The notes beneath the pieces were generated by a model. That model did no database searches. It was not told the DNA's origin and saw nothing but the letters and a program-made list of their open reading frames with translations. 64,000 nt of DNA from positions 496,001-560,000 of the forward strand of contig NZ_JAHEPS010000001.1 in the NCBI RefSeq assembly GCF_018596335.1, in the 5' to 3' direction. Below are positions 59,588 through 64,000 of the stretch, in pieces. Source of the DNA: Shewanella jiangmenensis (GTDB taxonomy: Bacteria; Pseudomonadota; Gammaproteobacteria; Enterobacterales; Shewanellaceae). The position numbers were made by a program, and so were the translations under genes. Each line of letters begins with the position of its first letter. Position 1 is the first letter of the stretch.

Positions 59588-61252
59588 ATGCTTTGTCAGC
59601 TCAGCATCAACAACTTTGCCATTGTCAGGTTTCTGGAACTGGATTTTCGTCCCGGCATGACCAGCATTACCGGTGAGACGGGTGCCGGTAAATCCATTGC
59701 CATTGATGCCCTCGGCTTATGCCTGGGTAACCGTGCCGACGCAAGCGCCGTACGTCCGGGCGCCGAAAAAACCGAAGTCAGCGCCCGCTTTTCACTGGAT
59801 GATGTACCGCTTGCGCGCCGCTGGCTTGAAGACAACGACCTTGAGCTTGAAAACGAGTGCATACTGCGGCGCACCATCACAGCCGATGGTCGCTCCCGCG
59901 CCTACATTAACGGTAACCCGGTGCCGCTGTCACAGCTTAAGGCCATAGGCCAGTACCTCATCGGTATTCATGGCCAGCATGCCCACCACGCGCTGCTTAA
60001 AAGCGATCACCAGCTGCAACTGCTCGACAGCTATGCCAATCACCGCATGCTGCAGGATGCCGTCGCCAGTGCATTTCAGCGCTGCCGTCAGGTCGAAAAC
60101 GAGCTGCGCCAGCTCGAGCAAAGCCAGCAGGAGCGTATTGCCCGTCGCCAACTGCTGCAATATCAGGTGGAAGAGCTCGATGAATTTGCCCTTGCCGAAG
60201 GCGAGTTTGAAGCCATTGAAGCCGAGCATAAACGCCTCGCCAACGGCACCGCGCTGATTGAAGACTGCCAGCACGCCCTGAGTATTTTGTCTGAATCGGA
60301 CGAGGGCAATATTGAGTCCCTGCTTAACCGCGCCCTGTCGATTGCAGCGACTCTGGAAGGACTTGACCCGAGCCTCGCCACTGTGGGCAATATGCTTAAT
60401 GAAGCCCTTATTCAGGTGCAGGAAAGCAGCAGCGAGCTTGAGCGCTACCTGTCAAAGCTTGAGCTTGATCCGGAACATTTCGCCTTTTTGGAAGAGCGGC
60501 TCTCCAAAGCCATGACGCTGGCACGCAAGCACCATGTGGCCGCCGACAAACTGTTTGAACACCATCAAATGCTTTGCAATGAACTTGGCTCCCTCGATGG
60601 CGATGAGGCTCAGATTGAAGAGCTGCAATTACAGCTTAAGGCGAGCCGTGAAGCATACCTGAGCCACGCGCAAAAACTCAGCCAAAGCCGCAGCCGCTAT
60701 GCCAAAGAGCTCGACAAGCTGGTGACCGCGTCAATTCAGGAGCTCAACATGCCCAAGGGCAAATTCACCATTGAGGTGAGCTTTAACCCAGATCAAATGA
60801 GCCCCAGTGGCAGTGACAGCGTCGAGTTTTTGGTGACCACCAACCCGGGGCAGCCACTGGCGCCACTTGGAAAAGTCGCGTCAGGCGGCGAGCTCAGTCG
60901 AATTGGCCTTGGCATTCAGGTAATTACCGCGAAAAAGGTCGCTACCCCAACCCTGATTTTCGATGAAGTGGATGTGGGTATTTCCGGCCCTACCGCCGCC
61001 GTGGTCGGCCGTATGCTGCGAACCCTGGGCGAAGCCACTCAGGTATTCTGCGTGACCCACCTGCCGCAGGTGGCAGGCAACGGCCATCAGCATATGTTTG
61101 TGAACAAAACCAGCAAGGGCGGCCAGACTGAAACCTCGATGCAGCCGCTGGACAAAGAGCAGCGTGTTCAGGAACTCGCCCGGCTTTTGGGCGGCGACAC
61201 CATTACAGCCAACACCCTTGCCAACGCCCGCGAGCTGCTGCAAGGCCACTGA
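59588..61252 (+). CDS. recN: DNA repair protein RecN
   Basis: RecN is an SMC-like ATPase for double-strand break repair. The 554-residue protein begins MLCQLSINNFAIV, has Walker A GETGAGKSIAIDALGL, a coiled-coil middle (about 160-370), the signature VASGGELSRIGLGIQ and Walker B TLIFDEVDVGISG followed by VFCVTHLPQVA. AGGAT precedes the ATG. Two LexA boxes give SOS control. It is monocistronic. Confidence 0.97.
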   Translation: MLCQLSINNFAIVRFLELDFRPGMTSITGETGAGKSIAIDALGLCLGNRADASAVRPGAEKTEVSARFSLDDVPLARRWLEDNDLELENECILRRTITADGRSRAYINGNPVPLSQLKAIGQYLIGIHGQHAHHALLKSDHQLQLLDSYANHRMLQDAVASAFQRCRQVENELRQLEQSQQERIARRQLLQYQVEELDEFALAEGEFEAIEAEHKRLANGTALIEDCQHALSILSESDEGNIESLLNRALSIAATLEGLDPSLATVGNMLNEALIQVQESSSELERYLSKLELDPEHFAFLEERLSKAMTLARKHHVAADKLFEHHQMLCNELGSLDGDEAQIEELQLQLKASREAYLSHAQKLSQSRSRYAKELDKLVTASIQELNMPKGKFTIEVSFNPDQMSPSGSDSVEFLVTTNPGQPLAPLGKVASGGELSRIGLGIQVITAKKVATPTLIFDEVDVGISGPTAAVVGRMLRTLGEATQVFCVTHLPQVAGNGHQHMFVNKTSKGGQTETSMQPLDKEQRVQELARLLGGDTITANTLANARELLQGH

Positions 61253-61392
61253 TTGAGGGTGAAAAAGTGAGCAGTGCTGATGCAATGCGCTCGCGAGTGC
61301 GCGTGCAAACCTGAGTGCGAGTGATTGATCCCGAGCGATAGATTCTGAGCGATTGATTCTGAGAGAGTCTGAGTCTAAGTCTGAGTGTGAAT

Positions 61393-61448
61393 GATTGGTT
61401 CTGAGGGATTGGTTCTGAGGAATTGGTTCTGAGGAATTGGTGCTTAGA
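61393..61448. repeat. 14-bp tandem array, four units
   Basis: GATTGGTTCTGAGG twice, AATTGGTTCTGAGG once, then AATTGGTGCTTAGA. Further decayed units of similar sequence lie on both sides. Confidence 0.92.
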
Positions 61449-61620
61449 GAGTCTGAATCTGAATGATTGGCTCTGAGCGCTTGGTTTCGAGAGACTCTGG
61501 CTCAGGGAGCTTACGCCCGAGTCAGCAGTTAAACCTAATCAAACTCGCCGCGGGATCCGCCCCGCATTGCCCCGATTGAGACTGAGTGATTGAATTGAGT
61601 GTTAGCCTCGGTCGCTTTAA

Positions 61621-61656
61621 AACAAAAAACGCCTGACATATTCAGGCGTTTTTGTT
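61621..61656. terminator. Bidirectional terminator between recN and pgpA
   Basis: Stem AAAACGCCTGA/TCAGGCGTTTT with flanking A and T runs. It is about 370 bp past the recN stop and 295 bp past the pgpA stop, so repeats may have been inserted between genes and terminator. Confidence 0.85.
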
Positions 61657-61731
61657 TTATCAGAGCGCACATCCCGGAATAAGGGCGTGAAATCCACATC
61701 CGGAACTCTGGCATCTGGGCTCTGGCTCATG

Positions 61732-61826
61732 CGCTGGCTCTCGTTCAGGCGCTCAGGAATTGGGCTCAGGCTCTGGCTCTGACGCTCAGGCGCTCAAGAA
61801 CTGGGCTCAGGAACTGGGCTCTGGCT
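61732..61826. repeat. Degenerate GCTC-rich repeat region
   Basis: A 25-bp segment with CAGGCGCTCAGGAATTGGGC at 61746 recurs at 61787 with two mismatches, and parts of it recur again near 61809. Confidence 0.8.
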
Positions 61827-61950
61827 TCCGTGCTCCCGCTGCCAAGCTCCGATTTCTGAAAGCTGGCCTCTATGATCAGGCCTCTGCAAATTGGCCTCTG
61901 CGTTCTGCCCTCGGGCCCCAAGTCACCAGCATCTTCGCATGAGCTTGTAT

Positions 61951-62445
61951 TCAGGCGAAGTAATATGCCAGCAGTTGTAAACAACCCAGGGCAAAGACAC
62001 CGGCGAGCACATCATCAATCATAATGCCAAAGCCGCCGTGGACCTTGGCATCCAGCACCCGAATTGGCCAGGGTTTGAGGATATCGAAAATCCTGAACAG
62101 CACAAAACCCGCCACCAGCCAGACAATGCCGGCGGGCGCCGCAATCATGGTGATAAGAAGCCCGGCGACTTCATCCCATACGATGGCGCCGTGGTCATGC
62201 ACGCCCATGTCTTTGGCTGCGCGGTCACAAATATAGACCCCGGCCACCACGGCAACAGCCGTCACCATGAGATACCAAAAAAGCGGCAACGGGCTTAGCA
62301 GCAGATACAGAGGCACAGCCGCAAGGGTACCAAAGGTGCCCGGCGCTTTTTTGGCAAGCCCCGAGCCAAAGCCCAGCGCCAGAAAATGCCAGGGGTTACG
62401 GAGTGAAAGGCGTTTTAGCGCCGCATCGTCACTGAAAATACCCAT
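61951..62445 (-). CDS. pgpA: Phosphatidylglycerophosphatase A
   Basis: PgpA dephosphorylates phosphatidylglycerophosphate in phospholipid synthesis. The 164-residue membrane protein has NPWHFLALGFGSGLAKKAPGTFGTLAAVPLYLLL, DHGAIVWDEVAGLLI (catalytic acidic residues), FRIFDILKPWPIRVLD and GGFGIMIDDVLAG. Its start overlaps the thiL stop by 1 nt (TGATG), so translation is coupled. Confidence 0.96.
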   Translation of the reverse strand: MGIFSDDAALKRLSLRNPWHFLALGFGSGLAKKAPGTFGTLAAVPLYLLLSPLPLFWYLMVTAVAVVAGVYICDRAAKDMGVHDHGAIVWDEVAGLLITMIAAPAGIVWLVAGFVLFRIFDILKPWPIRVLDAKVHGGFGIMIDDVLAGVFALGCLQLLAYYFA

Positions 62446-63422
62446 CAGAAATGCTCAAACCCTTTGTTAACCGGCGCAAATGGCTGACCATTAAAGCTGA
62501 GTTTAAGGCCGCCGCCGGCACTGATTTGGCCGATGCGCACAAACTTCACCCCGGCGTGGGCCAGTGCTATTTCCAGCGCGCCGCGCTGCGCTTCCGGCAC
62601 AGTAAAGAGGAGTTCATAGTCTTCACCGCCGGTAAGGGCATAACCGAGCGCCTCTTCAAGGGCAACCGACTCTTTCATCGCCGCAGACAGCGGCAGCTTG
62701 TCGACCTCAATGGTAGCGCCCACATTGGAGGCATTGAGGATATGACCTATGTCGGATACAAGCCCGTCAGAGAGGTCGATTGCCGCAGATGCCAACCCGC
62801 GCAGCGCCTGCCCGGCGAGCACCCGGGGCGTTGGCCGGTAATGGCGTTCAATCAAAAATTCACTGTGCTCCGGCGCCACCTTTTGGTTTGGCTGCGCTTG
62901 TTGCCTGCCACGCAGCAGATCAAGTCCAAGCGCGGAGTCGCCCAGGGTGCCGGTCACGTAAATCCAGTCGCCGCTGCGGGCACCAAAACGGGTCAGGGCT
63001 TTACCTTCAGGTACCTGACCATTGACGGTCACGGCTATCACCTTCACCGGGCTTTGGGTGGTGTCACCGCCGATGAGGGCAATGCCGTAATATTCGGCCG
63101 CTTCAAACAGGCCCTCGCTGAAACCGGCAAGCCAGGCTTCATCCACCGAAGGCAGGCTGAGGCCAAGGGTAAACCAGGCGGGCTCTGCGCCCATGGCGGC
63201 CAAGTCCGACAGGTTTACCGCCAGCGCTTTGTAACCCAGCGCCCAGGCGGGCATATCGGCAAAAAAGTGCACCCCTTCAACCAGGGTGTCGCAGGAGATG
63301 GCCAGTTGTTTGTTTTCACTTGGCTGTACCAGCGCGCAATCGTCGCCGATACCGTGTTTAACATCGCGGCGCTGCGGGCCGCGGCCACAGAAGTATTGAT
63401 CGATGAGTTGGAATTCTTTCAC
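62445..63422 (-). CDS. thiL: Thiamine-monophosphate kinase
   Basis: ThiL phosphorylates thiamine monophosphate to the active diphosphate. From GTG 63422 the 325-residue protein begins MKEFQLIDQYF, has HGIGDDCALVQP, DTLVEGVHFF, NLSDLAAMGAEPAWFTLGL, GGDTTQSP, the SDGL motif and TGGEDYELLFTV. The frame stays open to 63509, but alignment with other ThiL proteins favours 63422. It lies downstream of nusB. Confidence 0.95.
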   Translation of the reverse strand: MKEFQLIDQYFCGRGPQRRDVKHGIGDDCALVQPSENKQLAISCDTLVEGVHFFADMPAWALGYKALAVNLSDLAAMGAEPAWFTLGLSLPSVDEAWLAGFSEGLFEAAEYYGIALIGGDTTQSPVKVIAVTVNGQVPEGKALTRFGARSGDWIYVTGTLGDSALGLDLLRGRQQAQPNQKVAPEHSEFLIERHYRPTPRVLAGQALRGLASAAIDLSDGLVSDIGHILNASNVGATIEVDKLPLSAAMKESVALEEALGYALTGGEDYELLFTVPEAQRGALEIALAHAGVKFVRIGQISAGGGLKLSFNGQPFAPVNKGFEHF

Positions 63423-63519
63423 TGCTTTTCCGGTGCAGAATAGAGAGTCTGCCAACCGGCCCATAGAAAAAATGAACACCCAGAAATGAAAAACGGCACC
63501 CGCAGGCACCGTCTGTCAT

Positions 63520-63924
63520 TTAGTTGCGCGCAACCAGCTTATCCAAAATGCCGTTAACGAACTTGTGTCCGTCTTCGGCACCGAAGGCTTTGGCCAGTTC
63601 GATGGCTTCGTTAATCGCCACCTTATAAGGCACATCCTTGCGGAAGGTCAGCTCATAAGCTGCGAGTCTGATGATGGCTTTCTCGACAGGAGAAACATCA
63701 TCGAACTCACGGTCGAGCAGCGGCTTAAGCTTCTCGTCCAGCTGAGCAGTTTTGGTTGCTACACCGGCAAACAATTCGCGGAAGTAAGACACATCCACTC
63801 CGTCCAGCTCTTGTTCGGTCAGGAACTCGTGCTCAACGTCGGCAACGTTGTTGCCGCTCAATTGCCAGGAATAGATGGCCTGGACCGCCAGACGACGGGC
63901 CTTACGGCGCTCTGAAGGCTTCAT
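63520..63924 (-). CDS. nusB: Transcription antitermination protein NusB
   Basis: NusB binds boxA RNA with S10 (NusE) for rRNA antitermination. The 134-residue protein has [87 protein letters not shown] precedes the ATG. Only 14 bp separate it from the ribH stop. Confidence 0.97.
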   Translation of the reverse strand: MKPSERRKARRLAVQAIYSWQLSGNNVADVEHEFLTEQELDGVDVSYFRELFAGVATKTAQLDEKLKPLLDREFDDVSPVEKAIIRLAAYELTFRKDVPYKVAINEAIELAKAFGAEDGHKFVNGILDKLVARN

Positions 63925-63938
63925 GGTTTTTCCTACTG

Positions 63939-64000
63939 TTACAGCTCTTTATCGATGACACTGAGCACGTTTACCATTTCCAGCAGACCCAGAGCAGCTT
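63939..64000 (-). CDS. ribH: 6,7-dimethyl-8-ribityllumazine synthase (partial, C-terminal end)
   Basis: Only the last 20 codons are in the window. They read [19 protein letters not shown] and stop, matching the lumazine synthase C-terminus (E. coli ends with a similar EMINVL segment). The order ribH-nusB-thiL-pgpA is the standard one. Confidence 0.85.
   Translation of the reverse strand, partial: AALGLLEMVNVLSVIDKEL

Larger units (their letters stand above)
61253..61950. other. Gap between recN and pgpA filled with degenerate repeats
   Basis: About 700 bp with no supported gene. It holds decayed 14-15 bp repeats around GATTGGTTCTGAGG (61310-61500), a strong terminator (61621-61656) and a 25-bp direct repeat region rich in GGCTCTGG and GCTCAGG (61732-61826). 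Confidence 0.65.

Noticed and set aside
62451..63443. Long open frame antisense to thiL
   Set aside because: Shadow of the clear thiL gene.

Overview
The window is a stretch of ordinary core chromosome from a gamma-proteobacterium, most likely Shewanella. The coding GC is moderately high, and S. amazonensis or a close relative is my guess; I infer this from protein style and gene order, without a database search. Supporting signs are the gene orders recA-recX-alaS-lysC-csrA-tRNA(Ser/Arg), mutS/rpoS-nlpD-pcm-surE-truD-ispF-ispD-ftsB, eno-pyrG-mazG-relA-rlmD/barA and ribH-nusB-thiL-pgpA, which match or closely resemble the enterobacterial/Shewanella arrangement, plus a Na+-pumping oxaloacetate decarboxylase and several c-di-GMP proteins. 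I see no prophage, integron, CRISPR array, restriction system or toxin-antitoxin cassette.

Layout. 1-5.9 kb: phoR (cut by the window edge) and phoB, an outer-membrane porin, rdgC, a one-helix membrane protein and an HD-GYP protein. 5.9-8.3 kb: a leftward three-gene unit of ECF sigma factor, single-pass membrane protein (possible anti-sigma factor) and secreted solute-binding protein. 8.5-15 kb (rightward): SulP permease, PQQ-type sugar dehydrogenase, purEK and a GAF-GGDEF diguanylate cyclase. 15-21.3 kb (leftward): two lipoproteins, gshA, an M16 protease lipoprotein and yqaA. 21.6-26.5 kb: a DAACS symporter, a 56-residue membrane protein and oadGAB. 27.1-36 kb (leftward): a tRNA operon with six Arg(ACG) and two Ser(GCU) genes, csrA, lysC, alaS, recX and recA. 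36.3-44.9 kb: mutS, then the rpoS-to-ftsB block. 45-58 kb: an IS5-like MITE, eno, pyrG, mazG, relA, rlmD, divergent barA, a DUF416 protein, a small basic protein and a LysR regulator. 58.3-64 kb: an AEC transporter, recN, pgpA, thiL, nusB and the 3' end of ribH.

Functional themes are DNA repair (recA with an almost E. coli-identical SOS promoter, recN with two LexA boxes, recX, mutS, rdgC), global regulation (rpoS, relA, csrA, barA, phoBR) and purine, pyrimidine, glutathione, isoprenoid, thiamine and riboflavin biosynthesis. BarA normally feeds into the Csr system, so barA and csrA are functionally linked although far apart here.

The most unusual thing is not a gene. The window is peppered with short, imperfect, locally expanded tandem repeats (6, 8, 10, 11, 12, 14, 15 and about 33 bp units), both between genes and inside reading frames. 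They are densest from 32.8 to 34.5 kb, around recX, where a perfect hexanucleotide microsatellite lies just upstream of recX and a 15-bp array forms the 3' end of recX and runs past its stop codon. Other points worth checking are two mutually exclusive hairpins between alaS and lysC, two back-to-back perfect hairpins behind recA, the MITE sitting between eno and its terminator, and the duplicated tRNA Ser-Arg unit. I did not find a convincing wholly new multi-gene system.
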